A stretch of DNA of 40,188 nt, taken from NCBI RefSeq assembly GCF_000297215.2, contig NZ_AMFF02000019.1, forward strand, positions 1-40,188, given 5' to 3'. The notes beneath the pieces were generated by a model. It was not told the origin of the DNA, made no database searches, and saw nothing but the letters and a program-made list of their open reading frames with translations. A program made the translations under genes and the position numbers. Shown piece by piece: positions 33,492 through 40,188 of this stretch (positions within the stretch are counted from its first letter, which is position 1; each line of letters opens with the position of its first letter). This DNA is from Piscirickettsia salmonis LF-89 = ATCC VR-1361 (GTDB lineage: Bacteria; Pseudomonadota; Gammaproteobacteria; Piscirickettsiales; Piscirickettsiaceae).

Positions 33492-34360
33492 ATTTCAGCC
33501 TCGACAAGAGATTTTAAATAAGCACCATAGGTTGTATTAGTTAACTCTTTTGCTAATTTCAATAATTTCTTACTATTTATATAGCCCATACGCCACGCCA
33601 TCTCTTCAGGACACGCAATTTTTAAGCCCTGCCGACGTTCTAAAATCGCGATATAATCTGAAGCTTCTAATAAAGAATCATGAGTGCCAGTGTCTAGCCA
33701 AGCAAAACCTCGGCATAATTGAATCACTTGTAATTTGCCTTGCGCTAAATAAGCTTTTAGAACATCTGTTATTTCTAACTCACCGCGTTTAGAGGGCTTA
33801 AGCGCTTTAGCAATATGAATTACTTCATTATCAAAAAAATAAATCCCTGGAATCGCAGAATTAGATTTAGGTCTCTTAGGTTTTTCTTCGATGCTTTCTA
33901 TTTTACCCGACTGATCCAGCGTAACCACACCATAACGCTCAGGGTCATTTACAGTATAACCAAATACCACACTACCATTTAGTTGATTCATTGCCTGTGT
34001 AAAAAAACGTTGTAAACCCTGACCATAAAAAATATTATCACCCAAGATTAAACACACTTTATCACTATCAATAAACTCTTCGCCGAGAATAAAGGCATGT
34101 GCTAAGCCTTCAGGCTTCAGCTGCTCTGTATATGATAGGGAAATACCCCATTGTGAGCCATCTCCTAGTAATTTTTTAAACTGAGGTAAGTCATGAGGCG
34201 TACTAATAATTAAAATTTCAGTAATACCCGCTAACATTAAAGTGGTTAATGGGTAGTAAATCATCGGCTTATCATAAATGGGCAACAACTGCTTGCTTAC
34301 TGCCTGAGTAACCGGGTGTAAGCGTGTTCCTGAGCCTCCTGCTAAGATAATGCCTTTCAT
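33488..34360 (-). CDS. rmlA: glucose-1-phosphate thymidylyltransferase
   Basis: RmlA makes dTDP-glucose from dTTP and glucose-1-phosphate, the first step of deoxysugar synthesis. It has 290 residues. [20 protein letters not shown] and [20 protein letters not shown] form the nucleotide-binding start. [13 protein letters not shown] carries the metal-binding aspartate, and [11 protein letters not shown] and [16 protein letters not shown] are conserved. The ATG has AAGGA inside the galU end, six bases after the galU stop. It feeds rmlB, whose start it overlaps. Confidence 0.96.
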   Translation of the reverse strand: MKGIILAGGSGTRLHPVTQAVSKQLLPIYDKPMIYYPLTTLMLAGITEILIISTPHDLPQFKKLLGDGSQWGISLSYTEQLKPEGLAHAFILGEEFIDSDKVCLILGDNIFYGQGLQRFFTQAMNQLNGSVVFGYTVNDPERYGVVTLDQSGKIESIEEKPKRPKSNSAIPGIYFFDNEVIHIAKALKPSKRGELEITDVLKAYLAQGKLQVIQLCRGFAWLDTGTHDSLLEASDYIAILERRQGLKIACPEEMAWRMGYINSKKLLKLAKELTNTTYGAYLKSLVEAEI

Positions 34361-34366
34361 AATTTC

Positions 34367-35215
34367 TTATCCTTTTAAACTTAATTTGGCTTGCTCTGCA
34401 AGCTCTGGATGCTTCAATGCATAAGCAATCGTCGCTTCTAAAAAACCGGCTTTAGAACCGCAATCATAACGCTTACCAGTAAATTCATAAGCTAAAATTG
34501 ATTGCTCAGCCAATAATGCAGCAATTGCATCAGTAAGCTGAATTTCACCTCCTGCGCCCTTTTGCGTTCTCTCTAAATACGAAAAAATCCTATGATCTAA
34601 AATATAACGGCCCACGACTGCTAAATTCGATGGGGCTTTTTCTTGTGTTGGTTTTTCTATAATCGCCTGAATATGCTGCTGATGATCTGTTGCAACGACA
34701 CCATACTGACCTACCTCTGCCATCGCGACAGGCTGCACGGCTAAAACATTAGCTGCCTGTTGATAAGCTTCTAGCATTTGCGCTAAACATGGCTGTATCC
34801 CACCATCGATAAGATCATCAGCAAGCAGCACTGCAAATGGTTCTTCTCCAACCAATGGCTTTGCACATAATACTGCATGCCCTAAACCTAAAGGCTCCGA
34901 TTGACGAATATAAGAAACACTCACACCAGCTGGCAAAATATTTTTTACAGTATGAAGTAACTTATCTTTGCCTGCATGCTCTAAGCGGCTTTCTAACTCA
35001 AAGCTTTTATCAAAATGATCTTCTATTGCTCGTTTATTAGAACTCGTTACAAAAATAATTTCTGTAATTCCTGCGGCCACAGCCTCCTCAACTGCATATT
35101 GAATTAATGGCTTATCAACCACAGGAAGCATTTCTTTAGGCGTGGCTTTCGTTGCGGGCAAAAATCGTGTGCCTAAACCTGCAACAGGTAATACCGCTTT
35201 TCGAATTACTTTCAT
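34367..35215 (-). CDS. galU: UTP-glucose-1-phosphate uridylyltransferase
   Basis: GalU makes UDP-glucose, the probable donor for the WcaJ-type initiating enzyme. It has 282 residues from the chosen start. [20 protein letters not shown] and [20 protein letters not shown] are the signature start, VLLADDLID the metal site, and [13 protein letters not shown] and [12 protein letters not shown] are typical. The ATG at 35215 starts one base after the wzc stop (TAAGATG), with AAGGA in the wzc end; an 11-codon longer frame would run back into wzc. The position between wzc and rmlA ties sugar activation to export genes. Confidence 0.93.
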   Translation of the reverse strand: MKVIRKAVLPVAGLGTRFLPATKATPKEMLPVVDKPLIQYAVEEAVAAGITEIIFVTSSNKRAIEDHFDKSFELESRLEHAGKDKLLHTVKNILPAGVSVSYIRQSEPLGLGHAVLCAKPLVGEEPFAVLLADDLIDGGIQPCLAQMLEAYQQAANVLAVQPVAMAEVGQYGVVATDHQQHIQAIIEKPTQEKAPSNLAVVGRYILDHRIFSYLERTQKGAGGEIQLTDAIAALLAEQSILAYEFTGKRYDCGSKAGFLEATIAYALKHPELAEQAKLSLKG

Positions 35216-35216
35216 C

Positions 35217-37472
35217 TTAATTTTTCCTTGCTTCATAACGATAAGCATATTTATATTTATTGCTTAATGTTGTCGTCGCCATTTGCATATTATTAAAGAT
35301 AAATCCTGCTAATTTCACTCCTGCTTTTTCAAAACGATTAATCGTTAATTCAATTTCTTTGTCATCGTGCATCGTATCTGCAAATACGACGATATTCGTT
35401 CCAGCATATTGTGCCACCAAACTAGCATCAGTAATTGCTAAAATAGGCGCTGTATCAATAATTACGGCATCATAATTTGAAGATAGTTGCTCAAGCACTT
35501 CACCTAATTTATTACCCATCAATAACTCCGCATGCTTCACAATTAAAGCACCGGTAGGCATCATATCTAAATTATCAATGTGTGTTCTATGAACAGCGTG
35601 TTCAAGCGTTAACTTACCTTCTAATACATCAATAAGACCGTGCTCACGTGATAAGCCAAAATAATCGTGCATCGAACCACGACGTAAATCCCCATCAATA
35701 ACGAGTACACGTTGGCCTGTTTCACTTAGAACATGTGCCAAATTAACAGACACAAATGTTTTACCAACATTCGGACAAGGCCCTGAAATATTAATAATAT
35801 TATTTTTTGCTGCAGCAAGCTCAAACGTTAAATTTGTCCGCAAACTTCGCAAAGCTTCTACTGTCATATCCATAGGGTCTAACTCAGATAGCAGCTTTAA
35901 TTGCATCACCTTATTTTTCTGAAAATCTTTAACTTGCTGCTGTTGAGCTGGGCTCGTCAATAATGTACCCAATACCGATAAACCATGGCGGCTTTCAATG
36001 ACATCTGGATCTTCAATGCCTTGGAACAAGGCCTTACGAATAAACACATAAATCATACTTAAAAAGAAGCCAATAAACGTGACTAAAATAATAATTAATA
36101 ACGTCGGTTTATTCGATATTTTATAAGGTATATTCGCATAATCAATGACTGACAAATCACCAACAGTACCTGCTTTTAATAATTCAAACTGCTGAACTTT
36201 CTGCATTAAATTCGTATATATTGTATTTTGTACTTTTGCATTGCGAATTAAATTAACCGCAACTTGGTCTGCCTGTGGCAAATTTTTTAAACGAATATTC
36301 AATGATTTTAATTGTACTGTTAAAGCTACAATACTAGTATTAACCTCCTCAACCTGAACACTACGCTCAGTAAATTGCTGTAGTAACTGTGCTTTCTGTA
36401 CTTTTAAGTCATAAATTTTTGACTCTAAGTCAGTCACACTTTGCATCATCAGCTTAGTCTCAGCATCTAACGATATATTACCAGACTGACTACGGTAATC
36501 ATTGAGTGCTTTTTCCGCCTGATAAACTGATTGCTGCACTGAGGGAATACGCTGTTTTAAAAATGCTAGTGTTTTTGCCGCTTGTTCAGATTTTCGGTAA
36601 ACATCCTGGCGGACCGCCTGATCAGCGATTGCATCTAAAATTTCTGCTGTTTTTTCAGGGCTATATCCAGTATAGCCAAGATTGATTAACGGCGTATTTT
36701 TATCAGTCAAACTAACAGACAATTTTGAAGATATCACTTGCAAAGCATCCATCATATGAAGCTCCTTCAATCTAAACTTCACACCTACAGGAGACTTTAA
36801 GCTATTTACAAGTAAATAAACACGCGTAAAACTATTGATTTCTTTTGCAAATGGCTTACCAACGGCGCCCACTCCTAATTTATCGCCCTGAGGCCCATAC
36901 AATTGATAGCGCCCTTGCCCCAAATTCACTAACGTAAATTCTTTTGCTTTTAACGGCGTAGATACTTCAAACTGCCCTATCTCTATACTTTCACCACCCC
37001 AAGCAAAACTAGAAAGCCATGCGAATGGGCTTGCATACTCATTAGCATAATTTTCAGCATCATAACGATGAGCGAGACCTTTACCAATAATAGGAAAATA
37101 ATCAGGCTCTGCAATAACATCTAAATGTAGTGATTTAACAACAGGCTCTAATACGCTACGTGATTGAATTAAGCTAATTTCCGTCTGTGCCTTAGCAGCT
37201 GCTTGATCACCTCCCAAAATAGAAGGCAATTCCCCGCCAATAACACTTGATAAGCTTGCACCAGAGCTATTTAAATCACTATTAAGCAATATATTCGCAT
37301 CATAAGTAGGAACGCGAAATGAACAATACAGTGCAGCAATAATAAAAAATACAGCTGTTGTTATTAAAATTGTTTTTTTCTTATCTAAAAGCGTTGCAAT
37401 TAATTGCTTAATATCAATCACATCAACATCAAGCACTTTATCAATTTGAGATTGTTGAGACTGTGTCGCCAT
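35217..37472 (-). CDS. wzc: polysaccharide co-polymerase and BY-type tyrosine kinase Wzc
   Basis: This is an inner-membrane chain-length regulator and autokinase of 751 residues. The N-terminal Wzz domain lies between membrane helices at about 37-57 and 460-482. Its long periplasmic coiled-coil region (about 275-445) bears repeated helices. The cytoplasmic kinase has Walker [10 protein letters not shown] (about 564-572), Walker A' [11 protein letters not shown], and Walker [10 protein letters not shown]. The tail [14 protein letters not shown] is the tyrosine cluster phosphorylated in this family and reset by Wzb. The ATG at 37472 has GGAG nine bases upstream; a GTG five codons earlier lacks a site. 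It lies between wza and galU. Confidence 0.95.
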   Translation of the reverse strand: MATQSQQSQIDKVLDVDVIDIKQLIATLLDKKKTILITTAVFFIIAALYCSFRVPTYDANILLNSDLNSSGASLSSVIGGELPSILGGDQAAAKAQTEISLIQSRSVLEPVVKSLHLDVIAEPDYFPIIGKGLAHRYDAENYANEYASPFAWLSSFAWGGESIEIGQFEVSTPLKAKEFTLVNLGQGRYQLYGPQGDKLGVGAVGKPFAKEINSFTRVYLLVNSLKSPVGVKFRLKELHMMDALQVISSKLSVSLTDKNTPLINLGYTGYSPEKTAEILDAIADQAVRQDVYRKSEQAAKTLAFLKQRIPSVQQSVYQAEKALNDYRSQSGNISLDAETKLMMQSVTDLESKIYDLKVQKAQLLQQFTERSVQVEEVNTSIVALTVQLKSLNIRLKNLPQADQVAVNLIRNAKVQNTIYTNLMQKVQQFELLKAGTVGDLSVIDYANIPYKISNKPTLLIIILVTFIGFFLSMIYVFIRKALFQGIEDPDVIESRHGLSVLGTLLTSPAQQQQVKDFQKNKVMQLKLLSELDPMDMTVEALRSLRTNLTFELAAAKNNIINISGPCPNVGKTFVSVNLAHVLSETGQRVLVIDGDLRRGSMHDYFGLSREHGLIDVLEGKLTLEHAVHRTHIDNLDMMPTGALIVKHAELLMGNKLGEVLEQLSSNYDAVIIDTAPILAITDASLVAQYAGTNIVVFADTMHDDKEIELTINRFEKAGVKLAGFIFNNMQMATTTLSNKYKYAYRYEARKN

Positions 37473-37488
37473 AACTAAATGCTCCACC

Positions 37489-38634
37489 TTAATTTGTTAA
37501 GAATTTAATGCTAGTTGCAGTATTTAATGTTGGTAAAATCTGATTTAATACCGCATTAAAGTTAGCAATCTTAGAGTTAGAAATAAATACAACATCTTGC
37601 GGCTTTAATGCAAAGCGGCTAGCGAGAATTAAAGCATCAGCAGAGTGGGCATCTAACAAATAAATCTGAGGATTATTTTGATAATTACGAATCACATAAG
37701 TATAAGCAGGGTTTGACAACATATTAGGCCCTGCCGCATTACCCAAGGCCTGTTGTAACGTCATTTTACCATCGACCATATTAAATGGCCCTGGCTTATT
37801 CACCGCACCTAAGACAAAAATTCGTGATTGATTGTTATTAGGCACATTAATCACATCACCATTTTTTAAAATCCAATTTTCCGAAGAACCCGCCGGAGAA
37901 CGTAATGTATTTAAATTTACATACACTGTTTTACCACCACGAGTAACAGCTACTTTTTGCACATCTGCACATAATGCCACACTGCCTTGCGCATCAGTAT
38001 TATTACCACAGCTAATAGGCCCACCTGCCTTAGTCACCGCATTTAAAACCGTCAACGGCACATTTGTTACTGGGACGACACTGGGCGATTGCACCGCCCC
38101 AATAATATTAATATTTTGGCTATTAAATGCCATCACAACAACATTAACTTGCGGCTTTTTAACGTATGCAGCCAGTTTTTTAGTTAAAATAGCACGCACT
38201 TGGTCAGTCGTTTTCCCTGCAACCTTCACCGAACCAATATATGGATAATAAATATTGCCCTGCTGGTCAACAGTAAAACCGACATCATAGATACTTGCCG
38301 CACTTTGCGTGCTCGCAGGATTGTTTAATTCAGGATGATTCCAAACAATAATACGCAGCACATCCTGAGAGCCAATAATATACTGATAACCCACGCGCTT
38401 TGCAGTAAAACCTGCAGGCTTTTTATAGTTCACTCGAGCATCACTTAACTGTGCTTGTAGTGCCCGCATTTCTTGTTGAATTAACTGCACATCAATTATT
38501 TGCACATGTGGTTGCATAACCTTGCCCTGTCCATTAAGCTCCGAGCTCAAGCTACTTTCATCCATATGCATTCCTGGCGCAGAGCAAGCGGATAATAGCG
38601 CAGTCAACGACAATGCAAACAACAGTTTTTTCAT
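37489..38634 (-). CDS. wza: outer-membrane polysaccharide export lipoprotein Wza
   Basis: This 381-residue lipoprotein forms the octameric outer-membrane exit channel for the polymer. The signal peptide ends in LLSACS, with the lipidated Cys17. The PES domain follows: YIIGSQDVLRIIVWNHPELN near residue 88, YDVGFTVDQQGNIYYPYIGS and GKTTDQVRAILTKKL. Two SLBB-type units (QNINIIGAVQSPSVVPVTNV and IFVLGAVNKPGPFNMVDGKM) come next. The C-terminal helix region ends LNTATSIKFLTN. It precedes wzc by 16 bases and follows wzb by 47. A pair of cysteines (ISCGNN, ALCADV) may form a disulfide. Confidence 0.95.
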   Translation of the reverse strand: MKKLLFALSLTALLSACSAPGMHMDESSLSSELNGQGKVMQPHVQIIDVQLIQQEMRALQAQLSDARVNYKKPAGFTAKRVGYQYIIGSQDVLRIIVWNHPELNNPASTQSAASIYDVGFTVDQQGNIYYPYIGSVKVAGKTTDQVRAILTKKLAAYVKKPQVNVVVMAFNSQNINIIGAVQSPSVVPVTNVPLTVLNAVTKAGGPISCGNNTDAQGSVALCADVQKVAVTRGGKTVYVNLNTLRSPAGSSENWILKNGDVINVPNNNQSRIFVLGAVNKPGPFNMVDGKMTLQQALGNAAGPNMLSNPAYTYVIRNYQNNPQIYLLDAHSADALILASRFALKPQDVVFISNSKIANFNAVLNQILPTLNTATSIKFLTN

Positions 38635-38681
38635 TACAACTCTCTATAAATATCAATTTTCAATTTAACAAAATTCATTTT

Positions 38682-39125
38682 TTACCAAAATTTACCTATC
38701 CAATCTTGTAAACAAATCTCTACGTGATTAACCATTTTAACAAAAGCCTCTCGAGGCTCTTGATAGGGGTCACTAATATCTTCATTACGCCACCTACCCA
38801 AACAATGAATTTTTCCTCGACTAAAAGGAAATTCTTGCTCAATATGCTTTTTATGGCCATTTTCCATAACCAGGATTAAATCAAACTCTTTGATCAGCTC
38901 AGCGGTAAGCTGACGCGCCCTATGAGTCTGAATATCAACCCCTTTCTCACTCATAAGCTCTAACGAAAACGGATCTGCAGTGCTACCAACTAAGGCAGCA
39001 ATACCTGCCGACTCTACAATTGTATTAACAATATTTTTTTCATTAAAAAAGACCTGCAGCATACCCTCTGCAACTGGACTACGGCAAATATTGCCTACGC
39101 ACACCATCAATATCTTATCAAACAT
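38682..39125 (-). CDS. wzb: low-molecular-weight protein-tyrosine phosphatase Wzb
   Basis: This cytoplasmic phosphatase dephosphorylates the tyrosine tail of Wzc. From the chosen start it has 147 residues, the usual Wzb length. The P-loop VCVGNICRSP has Cys9 and Arg15 (C-x5-R), and DPYQEP near residue 115 holds the general-acid aspartate. The open frame extends 22 codons upstream with a hydrophobic stretch, but this cytosolic family starts at MFDKILMVCVGN, so ATG 39125 is preferred even though no clear ribosome binding site is visible. It sits between the PAP2 gene and wza. Confidence 0.92.
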   Translation of the reverse strand: MFDKILMVCVGNICRSPVAEGMLQVFFNEKNIVNTIVESAGIAALVGSTADPFSLELMSEKGVDIQTHRARQLTAELIKEFDLILVMENGHKKHIEQEFPFSRGKIHCLGRWRNEDISDPYQEPREAFVKMVNHVEICLQDWIGKFW

Positions 39126-39203
39126 AGAAAACAATAACCAAAAAAATAAAGGAAAAATCCACATAATAATATGATTGAATATAAAAATCAAGCCAAAACA
39201 CTT

Positions 39204-39827
39204 TTAACAAAAATATTTCGTTTGATTAAAAATCAATTGATTGGAAAATATAGCCATCATAACACCAAGCATTATTGACGCTAGCACATCACTTAAATAG
39301 TGCATATTTAAAGCAATTAATGATATTCCAACGCAACAAGACAAAACAATAACCAAACTTTTTAGTATGCTATTATGTCTTATCCAAATAACAGCTAAAT
39401 AAGAAACTATTGCGGTTGTATGTCCTGAAGGAAAAGAGTAGTACTTCATCCCGTCATGAAAAAAATTAAAACCATACAAATGTTCAGAAAAATAAACCCC
39501 CGGCGTATAACGACCAAAAAAGTACTTCATCCCCACCTTTAAACCCATAGCGCAATATTGACTTACTGCGGCTACAATCAAGGTTTTTTCCCAAGCTTTC
39601 AATGGCCTGACCATAGACAAAAAAGCTAAAATAACCAGTGATACACCAGAAAACAAATAAAATACAATTGGAATTTTAATAGATAAATTAAAAAATAAGT
39701 TTGCTAAAACATGTTGATTTATCCATGTAGCCAAATTACGATCAATATAAAAATAGCTAACAATAATCAATAATATCATTATCAAACAAAATAATAATGA
39801 TTTTAGTAATAGCTTAAAAGATGTCAT
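39204..39827 (-). CDS. PAP2-family membrane phosphatase
   Basis: This 207-residue inner-membrane lipid phosphatase has about five or six helices. It has the three-part PAP2 pattern: KYFFGRYTP (usually K-x6-RP, here RY), PSGHTTAIVSYL with the catalytic histidine, and LNMHYLSDVLASI (the usual SR-x5-H-x3-D, here lacking the SR). The missing residues are a departure from consensus, though the catalytic histidines and the aspartate are present. Being first in the operon beside wzb and wza suggests recycling of undecaprenyl pyrophosphate, or modification of a lipid. It starts at ATG without an obvious ribosome binding site. Confidence 0.8.
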   Translation of the reverse strand: MTSFKLLLKSLLFCLIMILLIIVSYFYIDRNLATWINQHVLANLFFNLSIKIPIVFYLFSGVSLVILAFLSMVRPLKAWEKTLIVAAVSQYCAMGLKVGMKYFFGRYTPGVYFSEHLYGFNFFHDGMKYYSFPSGHTTAIVSYLAVIWIRHNSILKSLVIVLSCCVGISLIALNMHYLSDVLASIMLGVMMAIFSNQLIFNQTKYFC

Positions 39828-39866
39828 ATAAAACCATAAATTCTAGGAAAAAAAGCTGTATAGCCT

Positions 39867-39895
39867 CATATAATAACACCTTTGTCTTAGATTAA
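39867..39895 (-). promoter_or_regulatory. candidate promoter of the polysaccharide operon
   Basis: On the minus strand, TTAATC (39895-39890) and TATATG (39872-39867) are 17 bases apart, about 40 bases before the PAP2 start and downstream of the rRNA terminator. The match is moderate and judged by eye. No JUMPstart-like element is seen. Confidence 0.3.
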
Positions 39896-39925
39896 GATTA
39901 AATGAAAATCAAAAAAGATAATAAA

Positions 39926-39966
39926 AAACCCCGATCTTATTTTATTTAAATTTAAGATCGGGGTTT
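39926..39966 (-). terminator. rho-independent terminator of the rRNA operon
   Basis: A 14-base stem (39926-39939 with 39953-39966, core CCCCGATC/GATCGGGG) is followed on the minus strand by a T-run. It begins ten bases beyond the 5S 3' end. It would insulate the polysaccharide operon from rRNA transcription. Confidence 0.9.
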
Positions 39967-39976
39967 AAGAATAAGG

Positions 39977-40093
39977 AGTTTGGTGATGTCCTACTTTCAC
40001 ATGGCAAAAACCACACTATCATCGGCGCTAAGGTGTTTCACTACTGAGTTCGGGATGGGATCAGGTGGGACCACCTTGCTATGGTCACCAAAC
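39977..40093 (-). rRNA. rrf: 5S ribosomal RNA
   Basis: On the minus strand the RNA begins TTTGGTGACCATAGC and ends near ACATCACCAAACT, whose ends pair as helix I. Inside are the conserved CCCATCCCGAACTCAG and AGTAGTGAAACA blocks. The size of about 117 bases is normal. The exact 5' and 3' ends are uncertain by a few bases. It is the last rRNA gene of an operon whose 23S gene lies beyond the right edge. Confidence 0.95.
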
Positions 40094-40188
40094 AAAACTG
40101 GTAAAATTCGTTTTGCTGTCGGCTTTTAATTATTTTTTAAAAGCCTTTAAACTATTAAATCACGTTGATTATATCAACATGTTCGTCA
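40094..40188 (-). other. 23S-5S internal transcribed spacer
   Basis: This is the A+T-rich spacer upstream of the 5S RNA. A small inverted repeat GGCTTTT (40121-40127) / AAAAGCC (40139-40145) could be a processing hairpin. No tRNA is seen. The 23S 3' end is not recognised within the window, so it probably starts at or beyond the edge. Confidence 0.6.

Noticed and set aside
35217-35248. An N-terminal extension of galU overlapping wzc
   Set aside because: The conserved GalU start [13 protein letters not shown] and the AAGGA site place the start at 35215.
37832-38248. A 138-codon plus-strand frame opposite wza
   Set aside because: It lies within the conserved Wza coding region and has no start signal or family resemblance.
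39126-39191. A hydrophobic N-terminal extension of Wzb that could be a membrane anchor
   Set aside because: Wzb-type phosphatases are cytosolic, about 147 residues, and begin at the MFDKIL position. The extension has no ribosome binding site.
40094-40188. A tRNA in the 23S-5S spacer
   Set aside because: No cloverleaf or conserved TTCGA arm is visible; only a small hairpin is present.

Overview
The window looks like chromosomal DNA of a low-GC gammaproteobacterium. The hemC-hemD-hemX-hemY block, a Rep-type helicase, a sigma-32 gene, an OmpA-like porin and a Wza/Wzb/Wzc export system all point there. IS30-type transposase debris beside ankyrin and TPR-like effector-style genes would suit a host-associated relative of Piscirickettsia or Francisella. 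That placement is a guess from gene content, not a measured relationship.

Layout from left to right. (1) 1-329: the tail of an IS30-family transposase whose right end abuts the stop codon of rep. (2) 327-2336: rep helicase on the minus strand. (3) 2337-8736: an accessory stretch with a lipoprotein hydrolase, a LysR regulator, a HAD-like protein with six 33-residue TPR-like repeats, a small ankyrin protein with a disordered partner, and several orphan small proteins. It also holds inverted and direct repeats that may be operators. (4) 8737-17137: a minus-strand run of envelope stress and heme genes: DegS-like protease, OmpR-type regulator, histidine kinase, YggT, an esterase, then hemC, hemD, hemX and hemY, many with overlapping or nearly touching junctions. 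(5) 17443-18641: rpoH and a cold-shock-domain gene on the plus strand, ended by a clear terminator. The rpoH leader has a possible hairpin over its ribosome binding site and an 11-codon leader ORF that overlaps the rpoH start. (6) 18667-20693: OmpA-like porin and a second predicted outer-membrane protein. (7) 20787-39827: a large surface-polysaccharide locus. All of it is on the minus strand except manC. (8) 39926-40188: the terminator, 5S rRNA and part of the 23S-5S spacer of an rRNA operon read on the minus strand.

The polysaccharide locus reads as a Wzx/Wzy-dependent pathway. A WcaJ-type transferase would start the lipid-linked unit, four glycosyl- or glycerophosphotransferases would extend it, Wzx would flip it and a Wzy-like protein would polymerise it. 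Wza, Wzb and Wzc would export it and control chain length, and a PAP2 phosphatase may recycle the lipid carrier. Precursors made here are UDP-glucose (GalU), dTDP-4-keto-6-deoxyglucose (RmlA, RmlB), GDP-mannose (ManC) and probably CDP-glycerol (TagD-like). A TagF-like glycerophosphotransferase suggests a polymer decorated with, or linked through, glycerol phosphate. The central glycosyltransferase/Wzy/Wzx part (about 24.9-32.0 kb) is visibly richer in A+T than its flanks, as is common for exchanged serotype-type cassettes.

The most unusual items are the rpoH leader, the HAD/TPR-repeat protein, the CDP-glycerol module in a Gram-negative polysaccharide locus, and the perfect inverted repeat at 7246-7262.
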